This document shows, one piece after another, positions 44,584 through 54,955 of a stretch of 64,000 nucleotides of DNA. The notes under the pieces were generated by a model. That model worked only from the letters and a program-made list of their open reading frames with translations, was not told where the DNA came from and did no database searches. The position numbers and the translations under genes were made by a program. Source of the stretch: Pogonophryne albipinna (lineage: Eukaryota > Chordata > Actinopteri > Perciformes > Artedidraconidae). Location of the stretch: positions 29,188,593 to 29,252,592 of the forward strand of contig CM053260.1 of NCBI GenBank assembly GCA_028583405.1. Reading direction: 5' to 3'. How positions within the stretch are numbered: the first letter of the stretch is position 1; each line of letters starts with the position of its first letter.

Positions 44584-44830
44584 GGGGCTGGAGTCGAAAC
44601 CATGGCTGCTGGGACCAGGACTGAGGCTGGAACCATGGCTGCTGGGGCCAGAACTGGGGCTGGAACCATGGCTGCTGGGGCCAGAACTGGGGCTGGAACC
44701 ATGGCTGCTGGGGGCAGAACTGGGGCTGGAACCATGGCTGCTGGGACCAGAACTGGGGCTGGAACCATGGCTGCTGGGACCAGAACTGGGGCAGGAACCA
44801 TGGCTGTGTGGGCCAGTTCTGTAGCCGGAA
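42040..44830. repeat. Five adjoining minisatellites (45, 60, 12, 72 and 33 bp)
   Basis: 45-bp units with CGGGCGGACGGCCCGG (42040-42355), 60-bp units with GGCAGGACCCCCGGCAGGAG (42470-43262), 12-bp units around GAGAGGGGACTC (43275-44285), 72-bp units with GAGCTGGCGTCGG (44318-44590), and 33-bp units with GAACCATGGCTGCTGG (44600-44830). Each period is divisible by three. Confidence 0.9.
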
Positions 44831-45310
44831 CCATGGCTGCTGGGGCTCGGGCTGCTAGCCTGGCCTTGCGACGACTCCTCTTAGCAGCCGCCTGAATACT
44901 CAGACAAGACAAGCCAGACAAGTTCCGGAATACGACTCCTGGACAGGAGCAGGAACTGGGGCAGAAGCGCGGGTTGACTTCAGGCGGAACCCACCAAGGC
45001 GTATGGTGCCAGGTTGGGAATTGGGAGACATGGAGCTAGCATGCCTGGGGCTAGCAGGCCGGGAATCACATGTTTCAAGGAAGTCCAAAATCCAGTCAGG
45101 TAAGAATTCAACAAAACATAGTTTCTCTGCTGCCAACCGGTGCGCCTCTACCAGAGCGGCCCTCTTCTGCCGAACACTGACGCTCCCTTCCACCAATCGA
45201 AGCAGCAAGCCATGCAGGAGCTCCAACAAGCCGTGTAGGACAGAGAGTGAATATACTATACAGAGATGCTGTATGAGAAACCAATGTGAGTTTGGAACAT
45301 TGAACAATAT
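44831..45310 (-). pseudogene. Upstream coding-like part of the LTR element, frame broken
   Basis: The minus-strand frame 45307-44900 includes VSVRQKRAALVEAHRLAAEK and FLPDWILDFLETCDSRPA, then a stop at 44900. The downstream frame (44921-44229), with AAAKRSRRKARLAARAP and (AAMVPAPVL)n, is shifted. The family is not recognised. The right edge (45255-45300, 'ctcacattggtttctca' on the minus strand) also occurs at 56398-56423 and 57192-57222, so another repeat borders or overlaps the element. Confidence 0.4.
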
Positions 45311-45683
45311 AAATTCTAGTAGACCTCAACAATGGAATTATGATCAGTAGAAATGGCCATGACATGGGACGACTAAAACGGAGCTGGAGATTCTTTAAGA
45401 TATCTTAAGAAAAAAACAAAGCAAAAATGTTTTTCAGAGAGAGGATGAAACATTTATGCATACACAAAAGGCCTATTCTCATTTTAACGCTTGTAAAAGT
45501 GAGAAGCAAACTGATATTTTATGCACATTTTTCGAGCAAAGGACAGTGGCAACGCACGATCTTCAGAAAATCCATCAAAAATAGTAACGTCTTTGTGTTT
45601 CTACAATTCTACACACAAATACATTTAAAATGTTTCTGCTAGGTTTGCCTTTTACACAAATCCATCCAACTTATTCCCACATG

Positions 45684-45845
45684 CAGGGCCGTCCCTGGCC
45701 AACTGGAGGCCCCACGCAAAGTTATGTGATGAGGCCCTCTGTTTCGCGAGGCGCAGTTGAGGCTCCCCCCGCGAGGTGAGGCCCCCTTCTCGAGGTGAGG
45801 CCCCACGCAGTCTGCATGATCGGCCTGTAGGGAGGGACGGCCCTG
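45684..45845. mobile_element. 162-bp hAT MITE with perfect 8-bp TSD
   Basis: The ends are CAGGGCCGTCCCTGGCC and GGGAGGGACGGCCCTG. They are flanked by CCCACATG on both sides (45676-45683 and 45846-45853). GAGGCCC repeats fill the interior. It lies in the first coding intron, about 80 bp from the signal-peptide exon donor. Confidence 0.88.
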
Positions 45846-45925
45846 CCCACATGTGACCTGGTTTTACAAGTCCCACATTTTCCCAGAATCCCCTCTTTTC
45901 ATGTGATGAATGTAATGTACAGTAC

Positions 45926-45989
45926 CTGACACAGAGAGCAGGAAGACAACTAATCCACTCGCTGCTGCACTCATAGCTGCTCCTCTCAT
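45926..45989 (-). CDS. CD22-like receptor, start codon and signal-peptide exon
   Basis: The acceptor CTCACAG is directly followed by ATG at 45989. 64 nt end at donor GTACTG (phase 1). The 21 full codons read MRGAAMSAAASGLVVFLLS then VS, a basic N-terminus plus a hydrophobic core, that is a signal peptide for ER entry. Joined to the V exon at 40614 it gives ..LLSVSVVQGQNDWGVTY, the usual start of teleost CD22-like receptors. CD22-type proteins are surface Ig-superfamily lectins that dampen B-cell signalling; the function of the fish paralogues is less certain. The gene runs 46135 to 37473 on the minus strand. The stop in the first V exon makes this copy suspect. Confidence 0.82.
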
Positions 45990-46074
45990 CTGTGAGACTA
46001 TAAAACATGTCAGATTAAATAATGTTCACACGAGGTATACAGAATCATTACATCAATAAACAGTTTCTACTTAC

Positions 46075-46135
46075 AGTGAAGGAGGAACGATGTGTTTAAA
46101 GATGCCTTTCCTCTGTCACCAATGAGCAGAAGATG
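46075..46135 (-). other. CD22-like gene 5' UTR exon
   Basis: A GTAAGT donor (plus strand ACTTAC, gt at 46073-46074) ends a short non-coding exon. The next acceptor lies exactly at the ATG of the signal exon (45989). The 5' boundary is a guess. Confidence 0.5.
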
Positions 46136-47676
46136 GATATCAGGCTGTTAAAATAATAGATTTACTTCCTGTTTAGACTATTAATATGCATGATGAGCAA
46201 AACCCCAGTAACACCCATCACACAGTTATGGCTTTAACTTGTTTGGCTGCCGATATACCACTGACACCAGAAAAGACAAATGAAGAAGAGAAAAACAGTT
46301 CATCTCTATGAGCACTGAGGACGTCACACAGTCTGCAGGTGTAGTGAAGGAACAGGAAGGCATTAACCTGTGAAACCACAAGGCAGTTTTACTGAATAGC
46401 ATGAAGGGCACAGTATTCATTATAAGAGATAATGGGAAATGCCATATCATTTCTCTTGGATTGTTTCTTTTCTGTTCTCTCTGCGGTCCGGTTGCTTCTA
46501 AGAAATGCAGAACACTGAGACGGGAAAAGCTCACATGCCTGTCAGTAGCAACCCAACATGAACACACACATCACACTCATATTAAAGTGGACTGGAAGGA
46601 ATCAGACACACAATGTTCCAGTATTTATTGTTGCAGCTATTTATGGATTTAACATATTGATGTTGATCTATGTCATGGAAGAAGTTTCCTTCATAATTCA
46701 CTTGTTTATTCTTCTTTCTAGTAGCATCCCTCGTAGCAAGAGTATATTTGACCTATTTTAAAATCAAACACTGCCATAACAAACGGCGGTGCTTGACAGT
46801 TCCCAGTCTCTTTCAAGATATACCTATGGCTATGGGATACAGCCAACCCCCCGGCAGCACGACATTCCTTAACTTTTCGTAGCAATGGTTGCAAATCAGC
46901 CATTTTAATAATACATGATAACTCAAATAAAACTCCCAACATCTTTAATGGCGATTATGTTTTTCAAACCTCTCTTTCTTTTAAAAATCGGATGTTTTTT
47001 AACTGCTTGGTTTTTGCAACAGTGCCTGTAAATACAACTTTATAATCACACTGACATGTTTCTACACTAGACACGGGGATATAATCCTAAATGTATCTTT
47101 TTTATTTGTTCTATGTCCTCTATATATATTCATGTTGCTCTGTTGGAGGAGCCTGGACCTCCGTTTTTAATTGCTATATCTCTGTAGCTGCTGAGCACGT
47201 GGTGATAAAGACTTGAATCTGAAAGTAAATACAAAGAGGTAAAAGATGAGGTCAAATCAAGTTGTTAGAATCTGTATTATGAAATTAAATGTGTATCGTG
47301 TCTCAGGTCCAAACTGCACCACCAGGGCTTCCAGAAACACACCAAGTGAGACCAGCTCTCCAGACTGTACATGTACGATTCTTTGTGCACGCTATTTTCA
47401 GATCATTTGAAACAAATGATCCTAACGCAAAGTGGTTGGGACAAGATTGGCCATTTGCAAAAGTGACGCGTATGATGGCACACTATAGGGAAGGGAAACC
47501 CCCCAAAAGCACATTAGGGTCTCTTTAATAATAAAACATGAAGCAAACACACACAAAAGAAACCCACAGACAAACCCACAGATATGAGATCCAGAACGTT
47601 TAATAAATCAGATATAAATCAAACCATACGAACAGGAAACGTGTTGGAAAGACTTTACATGATGTACACTGCAGTG
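46136..47676. other. Upstream flank of the CD22-like gene; LINE tail at 47130-47222
   Basis: 46464-46530 resembles 41033-41100. 47130-47222 is a LINE 3' tail (GCTCTGTTGGAGGAGCC, then GATAAAGACTTGAATC). An open frame at 47289-47528 ends in RMMAHYREGKPPKSTLGSL; I do not recognise it and it has no clear splice context. Confidence 0.4.
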
Positions 47677-48869
47677 ACATAAAAGCCAAACAGAATCAAA
47701 CTTTAAAAAATTATTATTATTTGTTACAATACATGTTTTGAATCAGTGTTCCTACAGCATATTGCAAGGGACTTCTTTAATGCCATTTGTAAATAAAATG
47801 ACAAGATTTCCCATGTTGTTGTTAGCTATAGCAGGCAGTTCATTTGCAAACAACACAACATATATACATTATTAAATATATTACGATTTTTTCACTGTTC
47901 TCATTTGTATGACTAAATATATTAACATTTTAAATAGCAGTGTTAGTATACAGTAGAAAGTTGTAACAATAGTTTTCTTTCTAACTAGATCTAAAGGCAA
48001 TCAGCAGTATGAGTGCAAGTTGTGAAGAGTTATGTCCAGGCTGTTTTATTGTTGGACTAAAGAACTTCAGAGAGATAAATACAAATACACAAGTTAAAAC
48101 CCAAATGGATGGATGCTCTACACACCGTGGCTTACTTTGGAATAAGTGCTTTCTTTATTATAACAGCAGTGACACCTGCTGACCAGAGGCCCACACTGAG
48201 CATTTGGTTTGGAATGTTCCTTCATTTTGATCACACCATGCAGGGAGTCCTTGATAAAGCTGAAGCTTATGCAGTTTCAACTTAAAATACATATTTGCCC
48301 ACGTGACAACACGCTTAATGCATACAGGTAACATCATACATACAGGCAACATCATACATACAGGCAACTTCATACAGACAGGCAACTTCATACATACAGG
48401 AAACATCATACATACAGGCAACTTCATACATACAGGCAACTTCATACATACAGGCAACATCATACATACAGGCAACTTCATACATACAGGCAACTTCATA
48501 CATACAGGCAACTTCATACATACAGGAAACATCATACATCCAGGCAACTTCATACATACAGGCAACATTATACATACAGGCAACTTCATACATACAGGCA
48601 ACTTCATACATAGAACACACTATAGGAGAAGGACCTCTTAAAATAGTTAGCAGGCTTTACGTAGCTGTTGGTGCTAATCTAGCTAGATGTGGAAAGGTGC
48701 TTGCTTCCTCTACCATTAGGAACAAGAGAACTATAGCTGCTGTGCTCCCAGTGAAGCCAAAGGTATTGAGGAAAAAAGAGAGCTGTTGTTTTTGAAAGTA
48801 GGTTTTCAAGTTTTGAAAACTCAAGCATACTGGGAAGCTGAGTCCATGGAGCCATTGACTTTGGAGAAC
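47677..48869 (+). repeat. Interspersed family with 18-bp minisatellite, copy 2
   Basis: Same orientation and order as 29631-31265. The minisatellite (48320-48612) has about 16 units against about 30 in copy 1, and the segment after the array differs (48613-48710). The two copies therefore differ mainly in array length and one internal block. Confidence 0.75.
48320..48612. repeat. 18-bp minisatellite (about 16 units)
   Basis: Units of ATACATACAGGCAACTTC, as at 30334-30868. Confidence 0.95.
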
Positions 48870-48887
48870 TCCCAACACACTATTACA

Positions 48888-49056
48888 TGTCACCTGTTAG
48901 ACGCTTTTATCCAAAGCGACTTACATACTCAATACTGTGGGCAATCCCCACAGGAGCAATTTGGGGTGAAGAGTCTCAGGGACACAACGACATGCTGACT
49001 GCAGTGGGGTTTGAACCTGTGCTCCCCTGATCCCAACACCAACGCTCTAGCAGTGG
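48888..49056 (-). mobile_element. V-SINE with L2-type tail
   Basis: Minus orientation. The tRNA-derived head carries a box-B-like GGTTCAAACCCC. The conserved central domain of vertebrate V-SINEs follows (GTGTCCCTGAG, then CTTCACCCCAAATTGCTCC). The 3' tail is TAAGTCGCTTTGGATAAAAG, shared with the L2 LINE at 34473-36191. A SINE with an L2 tail would use L2 reverse transcriptase for its own retroposition. The internal promoter would be for RNA polymerase III. Confidence 0.82.
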
Positions 49057-49905
49057 CGAGCCGTCAGGGCCCTCTAGCAGGGGCGGACTGGGGGGAAAAA
49101 GTGGCCCGGGGATTAATTGACAGACAGGCCCACTTAATGCGTGGCATGTATCGGCCGGCCGGCGACGAAAGTATGTTACTTAACAAAAAACCCAATGCAT
49201 TTAATGTTATTTTGGACCATTATTCATATAGTAATCACATTACCTGAGCCCTTGAGTTGCCTAAGCAAAATAGTTACAGCATATATTTAGTGATTTTAAT
49301 GTTGTTAACAGATCATTGATGCAATAACATTTGGACCCAATTTGCCTGACTTGACACATGGAATAAAACATGGGCGTAGGAAGCATCCTCAATGTGGGTG
49401 AGACAATTTAACAGGGGGTGTGGGCAGGTGGTGGACCTCACCTCCTCTAGGGGGGTCCGGGGGCAAGCTCCCCCGGGAAGATTTTTTTTTAAATGTTGAA
49501 GTTAAATGAGTCAATCTGGTGCACTTTGAGAGCAAAATTAGGGACTACATCTATGGACACATCTCTCAACACCCATATGAAACAGAACTGTAAACAGATT
49601 TACTTTTTCTTTCAACATTTATTTGAACAGCAAGTGGAGGCAAAAGTGACTGCACCCAAAACAATAAACCTGCTAGCTAACTAGCCTAAACTCAGTAACA
49701 GAATGTGGGCAACACGTTCTTCTCCACAGCCGCGCGACCTCTGAGTCAGACGTCACTTCTCCCTTTTCTATGCTACGGGTACAGCCACTCCCCCTGAACC
49801 CTTTTTCCCTGCCACTTACAAATGTGGGCCGGTAGGATTTAGGCAAAAAAAATGTAACCTCATCATGTAACCTGATAGTTATTTATTTCATTTTGACACA
49901 CTATA
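49057..49905. other. hAT-type fragments, no gene
   Basis: Two transposon-like starts sit together: CAGTGGCGAGCCGTCAGGGC at 49052 and CAGGGGCGGACTGGGG at 49078. Each is preceded by CTCTAG. No matching right ends were found. A block at 49430-49480 with GGGGGGGTCCGGGGGCAAGC resembles the inside of other fish DNA transposons, and a faint relative is at 17750-17790. Confidence 0.45.
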
Positions 49906-50104
49906 TGTGTCGTGTTATTCAATAATACACGTGAGTTCAACTGTCACAATTACGTGTCTCTTTATTGCTAGCCCACATGCTAGAACACCCCTAGCTCACA
50001 TGCTCCGTTACCATAACATGTCCTCTGCCTATGACGTCAATGAACCGTGCCCGTAAGGCTTCACTCCTATTGGCTAACACACACACATATACAATAACAC
50101 CACA
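49906..50104 (-). mobile_element. LTR (about 199 bp) of a Ty3/gypsy-like element
   Basis: On the minus strand it runs TGTGGTGTTATTGTATATG to AATAACACGACACA (TG..CA) with GCAATAAAGAGACACG as a poly(A) signal. A purine tract (AAAAAGGGAGA) lies just upstream, marking it as the 3' LTR. A partial second copy, same orientation, is at 53266-53400. Confidence 0.75.
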
Positions 50105-50363
50105 TCTCCCTTTTTATGAATCAATGGGTAGACTGCCATTGACTCCACAGACCTTAGAGGATTATTCTGCCTCTGTAGGGAGGAAGGTCTGTTCCTATCT
50201 GAACCAGATATAAAATAACAGTTAACTCCAGACCTTCATGAACTAAATGTAACCCTATGATATTTTGTGTATTACACAACATTAATGCACAACATTAATA
50301 ATAACCAGTTTTTTTTACTCTCTTATAAAACTCTCTATAATATCTCTTAGGCTTCTGGTTTGT

Positions 50364-50488
50364 TTACAAGTCCAACCTAGCCGGTCTCACCACGGCTCTC
50401 CCAGACCTGGTTCTCGGGGTAGGTGGCAAATCTTGAGCACCGGGCTCCGGAGGTTCTGCAATATGCGGCTCTGGACCACCTCCTGAAT
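50364..50488 (-). pseudogene. C-terminal end of an LTR-element polyprotein
   Basis: The minus-strand frame ends PPTPRTRSGRAVVRPARLDL and then a stop, about 260 bp before the LTR. A basic RTRSGR..RPxRLDL end is typical of gypsy-type pol proteins after integrase. Only about 40 residues remain, because a hAT transposase in the opposite orientation begins at about 50493. Confidence 0.65.
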
Positions 50489-50492
50489 GCCG

Positions 50493-51884
50493 CTCTGCTC
50501 TGACGAGGAGTACATACAATTTCCCCATACACACACTCCTGAAAACCTGGCCAGAGTGAAAGCCTCCCTCATGGAGGAATGGGGAATCACTGACAAGGTC
50601 ACTTGCCTTGTGACGGATGGTGCAGCCAATATGATTTCCTGTGGCAAACAATTAAAGCTACGTCATGCAATATGCATTGCACATACACTGAATTTGATTG
50701 TCCAAAAATCTCTTGACATGACCCCTGTGCTGTGTGATATTCGAGCCAAGGCAAGAAAACTGGTGGGATATTTCAGGAGCAGCACCCTTGCTAAGGTATG
50801 TGCTTTGACCTTTCTTACATTGGTTAATAATTAATAATAATAATGCTATGTTTATGTTACTGCTAATTTGACAATTAAATACATCTTTAATTGTGTGTTA
50901 AAGGAGAAGCTTGTATCGGTGCAAAGGCAATTGGGAAGGCCCACACTGAAGCTCCTGCAAGAGGTGGAGACCCGCTGGAACAGCACTTATCACATGCTGC
51001 AACGTCTGGTGGACCTCAGAGAACCAGTTGGTGCGGCATTAGCCAGTTTGAACACAGAAATCACCACACTGACCTCTGCTGAGTTCACCACCATAAGTGG
51101 GTGCCTCTCTCTGCTGTCTGGATTAAATGATGCCACCATTGAGCTTTCTGAGGAGAAAAATGTATCTGGTTCCAAGGTTGTGCCCCTCCTCAAAATGCTG
51201 GAGCAAATGCTTCATGAGGAGATGGCAAAAACTGCAGTAGCAGTGGCCAAATAAATGGGAGAACACCTCTTAAGGCAGCCAAGAGAGAGGCTCCACACAC
51301 TCCAATCAAGCATCATGTCATTGGCAACGCTACTGGACCCTAGGTTCAAACTGATCGGATTTTTTAGCCCTTTAAAAGCTACAGAAGCCACAAAAAGGCT
51401 TGTGACTGAATGTGGTGCACTGATCCGAACACCTGAAGCCATGCCCCAAGAAAGTCCATCCACCTCTCACCCTGAACAAGAAACCCCAGGTAATTTTATT
51501 AATTTTAAAGCAATTTGAAGTAATTACTACATCCACTGACACTCTCTGTGTATACTTTTCAGGAAACAAACTCTGGCATAAATTGGATCAGACTGTGAAG
51601 ATGTCCAGGAAGACCAAGAATGCCACAGCTGACGCAACTGTTGAAGTCCAGCGGTACCTGGCCGAACCAAATATCGGACGCTAGGAGGACCCTCTGAACT
51701 ACTGGCAGACACAAAAACATGTTTATCCAAACCTGCATAAACTTGCACTTTTTTGTGCACACCTGCTTCCTCAGTCCCGTGTGAAAGGGTCTTTTCAAAG
51801 GCAGGAGAAGTTGTGTCAAAGAAAAGAAATCGCCTAAGCCCGAAAACTGTGGAAAAAATATTGTTTTTAAACAAAAACCAATAA
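50493..51884 (+). pseudogene. hAT transposase pseudogene with two introns
   Basis: The catalytic core of a hAT transposase on the plus strand. Seen are VTDGAANM (catalytic Asp region), HAICIAHTLNLIVQKSL (C..H motif), VETRWNSTYHML (the RW motif), LATLLDPRFK, and the C-terminal dimerisation block CTPASSVPCERVFSKAGEVV to its stop at 51882-51884. Two introns with GT..AG borders, 50796-50903 (phase 0) and 51490-51562 (phase 1), join frames correctly. Disabling changes are a TAA at 51252, a TAG at 51682 and a frameshift in a T-run near 51750. The N-terminus and BED finger are missing. It lies next to and opposite the gypsy fragment. Confidence 0.85.
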
Positions 51885-53260
51885 CATTGTTCCATGAATC
51901 ACAAGCATTTTCACTGCCCTCTGCAAAGTCACACAAGCACACCCACTGCCCTCTGGAAAGTTAAACCCTTCTTCTTTTCCAGTTTTCAAACATATATTGC
52001 TTCTTTTGTCTTTATAGAAGGCAGCAGACATTTACATTTATTTATGTATCGATATAACAACAAGATACTGTATTGATACATTGTTTTTATTATTATATAC
52101 AGTCATTTTAAAACACTTACTGGTGCAAAATTCTGTTCATACAGGATTACAAATACATTTTACATCTTTTACACTTTTGTATCATTATTTCCAGTATTTT
52201 TAGTATGTCAAAGATTACAAATAATATGTGGCTGTTTTACACCTGTTCACCAACAGGGGGTCTTGTGTGCACATGAAGCCCATGATGAAGCCTCAGATGA
52301 ACCTTTTAGTGAACCGATTTGCTGGAGGCAGAAAGTGCTTTAGATCGGTTGAACCACAACGCTCATATTACCCATGGATGTATAATAAGAACCATATTAC
52401 CCCTCCTGTACCCGGACCGGTGACACGATGGAATTAAGAGAGCTCAGACCCTCTTATATATCAATCAATCAATGTTTATTTATATAGCCCAATATCACAA
52501 ATGTTACATTTGTCTCAGTGGACTTCACAGTTTGTACAGAATATCAGTATGACAATACGACACCCTCTGTCCTTAGACCCTCACATCGTACAAGGAAAAA
52601 CTTCCGAAGAAAACCCCCAGTATATAGAGGTCGGAACATGTTTTAAGTATAAATAAATAAAAGTAGGAATAAAAACATCAATGAATAAATAAATGAATAA
52701 ATACAGGAATAAATAGCATGCAGTGTTTTCAGATGAATTTAGTGTGCGTGCCGTGGCTCTGCTGGAAAGCAGTTGTCTCATGACCACAGGGTCCCTGGTT
52801 CAACGACTGGTCAATATGTCTTTTTTGTTTGTTTATAAAAGCTACAGCTAAATGAAATAATGTAAATGTATTCTTTGATATGGTTTAGCCTTTCTCCGGC
52901 TACAATATGGTTAAGTTTACGAATATTATTAAGGAATACAAATCCCTCTTTGCAATGTTTACCAGCGTCCTTAGGCTTTTCAATCACAATCACTCAACTG
53001 GAATAAAAACAATATTGTTAACATGAAAATATGATTTAATGTTCGTTGTTTAGAGTTATTCTAAGGCTTTACTCAATGGGAACTCGGTATGAGATAGAGC
53101 ACACTGTTGAGATGTCCAATCTGCCTGTTTTACACACTTTGACCAACAGGGGGTTTGTGTTCAAATGAAGCCCATGATGAAGCCTCATGAGATGAACCCT
53201 TTTGCGGACCAATTGGCTGGAAAGCTTCAAAGCTTCATAAGGCTTCATCTCGCCATCACT
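51885..53260. mobile_element. 3' part of the hAT element with insertions
   Basis: The right end reads AAGCCTTATGAAGC and AGTGATGGCGAGATG on the minus strand (53222-53260), a hAT-like terminus. A sub-terminal block (ACCAACAGGGGGT, GAAGCCCATGATGAAGCC) occurs twice, at 52240-52330 and 53135-53222. The copies flank a LINE tail (52457-52620) and other DNA. 'ccatggatgtataataagaa' at 52374 recurs at 56558 and, shortened, at 57506. Confidence 0.6.
52457..52620 (-). mobile_element. LINE-type 3' end, minus orientation
   Basis: 'caatcaatcaatgtttattt', 'atatagcccaatatcac', 'ctgtccttagaccctc' and 'acaaggaaaaacttcc' are a well-known fish interspersed repeat with a (TTGA)n terminal repeat on the minus strand. 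There is no coding region. Confidence 0.65.
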
Positions 53261-53265
53261 AAATA

Positions 53266-53400
53266 ATACACGTGAGTTCAACTGTCACAATTACGTGTCT
53301 CTTTATTGGTAGCCCACATGTTAGAACACCCCTAGCTCACATGCTCCGTTACCATAACATGTCCTCTGCCTATGACGTCAATGAACCGTGCCCGTAAGGC
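53266..53400 (-). mobile_element. Partial LTR, second copy of 49906-50104
   Basis: About 135 bp nearly identical to 49922-50058, in the same orientation. It is cut on the right where a hAT terminus (CAGAGGTTCTCAA) starts at 53400 and on the left by the hAT end at 53260. It may be the remains of the 5' LTR of the same gypsy element. Confidence 0.75.
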
Positions 53401-53762
53401 AGAGGTTCTCAATTGTTTTTCAGCCAAGGACCCCTTACAAGATAGAGAATACACCAAGGACCCCCTTATTCTGATTTGTGATTTTGGGCTATATAAAAAA
53501 ATATTGACTTGATTTGACATGTATGTCCCTTGGAATAATCTGACGTAGGCTGTTTTTTACACTTCGAGAGTCTTAGTTATGTGAAAGAACAACCCAAGAG
53601 AAATGGATTAGAAAGATATTAGATATGTATTAAAAATGTTTGCACCATCTCAACACAGAATACCCATAAAACAATCAATCAATTAGCTGCAAGTAACACT
53701 GTACCTAAACAAAATATCAAAGGGAAATCAAGAGAAAAGTAATCATTTGACGTGCATTTCAG

Positions 53763-53763
<1 letters not shown>

Positions 53764-53851
<88 letters not shown>
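53764..53851. repeat. (AC)n microsatellite
   Basis: A perfect run of about 44 units. Confidence 0.98.
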
Positions 53852-53852
<1 letters not shown>

Positions 53853-54009
53853 AAGATAACACATCAAGTGTTTCACTCTTAGTTAAATGATTTATAAAAG
53901 TCTAATCACAAAATAAATGCAGGCTATAAACAATTGAACACATGCCTGCATTGCACATATCAAGTAAATTGCAAAACAACTGCAACTGCATTGCTACAAT
54001 CCCAAACCA

Positions 54010-54955
54010 CTACTTGTAATGGCAGCCAGCTCTGGACACTATTGGAGTGATGCAAGGCAGTCCATGAAGCTGATTGCTTCTCTCTGCAAGTGAAGACACG
54101 CAAGGTGTGGCCCTTAGTGTGGGTGGGACCTTGGACATGCTGCGTGATGTTAAAGCCTCCAATAGTGACAGAAACTCAGCGGCAAAGGTGCAGGTGCTGG
54201 AGTCCACGTGGATGTTAAAATCACCTAGCAGTAGTGTGGATGGGGACATGGAGCAGATTGAGGTGAGAAGCTCAGACAACTCAGACATGAATGAGGTGGA
54301 AGGTTTGGGGGGGCGGTCAATGAGGACGACCTGCTGCTTTGAGGGGGAAGCCACTGAGAAGGCAATGCACTCAAGTGAGATTTTATTCGTCACAAGCAGC
54401 TGTTTGACAGGGATATCTGCTCTGTGGATGACTGCCAGCCCACCACCACGACCAATGGAGCGGGGCTGTTTGAGATAAGCATAACCTGGGGCGGGGGGTG
54501 GCTAGGTTGAGTGTGAGGAAGTCCTGTTGGTTTTGCCATGTCTCAGTGAGGCAGAGAAAATCCAATTTCCTATCAATGATGATTTCATTAATAAGTGATG
54601 CTTTGTTGTTAAGGGAGCGGGTATTTAACAACATGAATGTGTGGGAGTTGTTATATGTTGCAATGGCTGGTAAAACAGTGATGCCATCAACACAGGCCAA
54701 GGGCTTCAGGTTAACACTGCACACGTGTGGTTTGTTGTGATGACGTAAGTGGGCGGAGACGGGGCGCCGGGACCACACAGTTGGGATAGTGTCAGCTGAG
54801 CCGGTGTAAACAAACCCACGTTTGGAACCTCTATGGACATACCTGGGTCTGCCAACTCGTAACAGCCCGAGGTATTCAATGACTGACAGACATAGAGGGG
54901 GTGTAGTGAAGTGGTTGATCCTAAAAAGTTGCGAGGCGGAGTAACGAAGCATCAC
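54010..54955 (-). pseudogene. LINE endonuclease (APE) domain fragment, frameshifted
   Basis: Minus strand. One frame (54955 to about 54500) holds LLNTRSLNNKASLINEIIID and LDFLCLTETWQNQQD, the first two blocks of the apurinic-type endonuclease of L2/CR1-type LINEs (N in the first block, E in LTETW). A one-base change near 54495 shifts the reading to frame 54393-54010, with ISLECIAFSV and the STLLLGDFNIHVD block holding the catalytic GDFN. After about 54150 the homology is lost. DNA to 55615 is probably its 5' UTR (GTTAGC-rich). The RT is absent. Confidence 0.8.

Larger units (their letters stand above)
40615..45925 (-). other. Large first coding intron of the CD22-like gene with an LTR element
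   Basis: It runs from the donor after the signal-peptide exon (GTACTG at 45925) to the acceptor before the V exon (40615), about 5.3 kb. It contains an LTR-element 3' end (41355-45300) and a 162-bp hAT MITE (45684-45845). The segment 41033-41100 resembles 46464-46530 upstream of the gene and may be a duplicated promoter or 5' UTR piece. Confidence 0.7.

Noticed and set aside
48888..49056. A tRNA gene
   Set aside because: Only box-B-like sequence is clear, no cloverleaf could be formed, and a V-SINE core and L2 tail follow.
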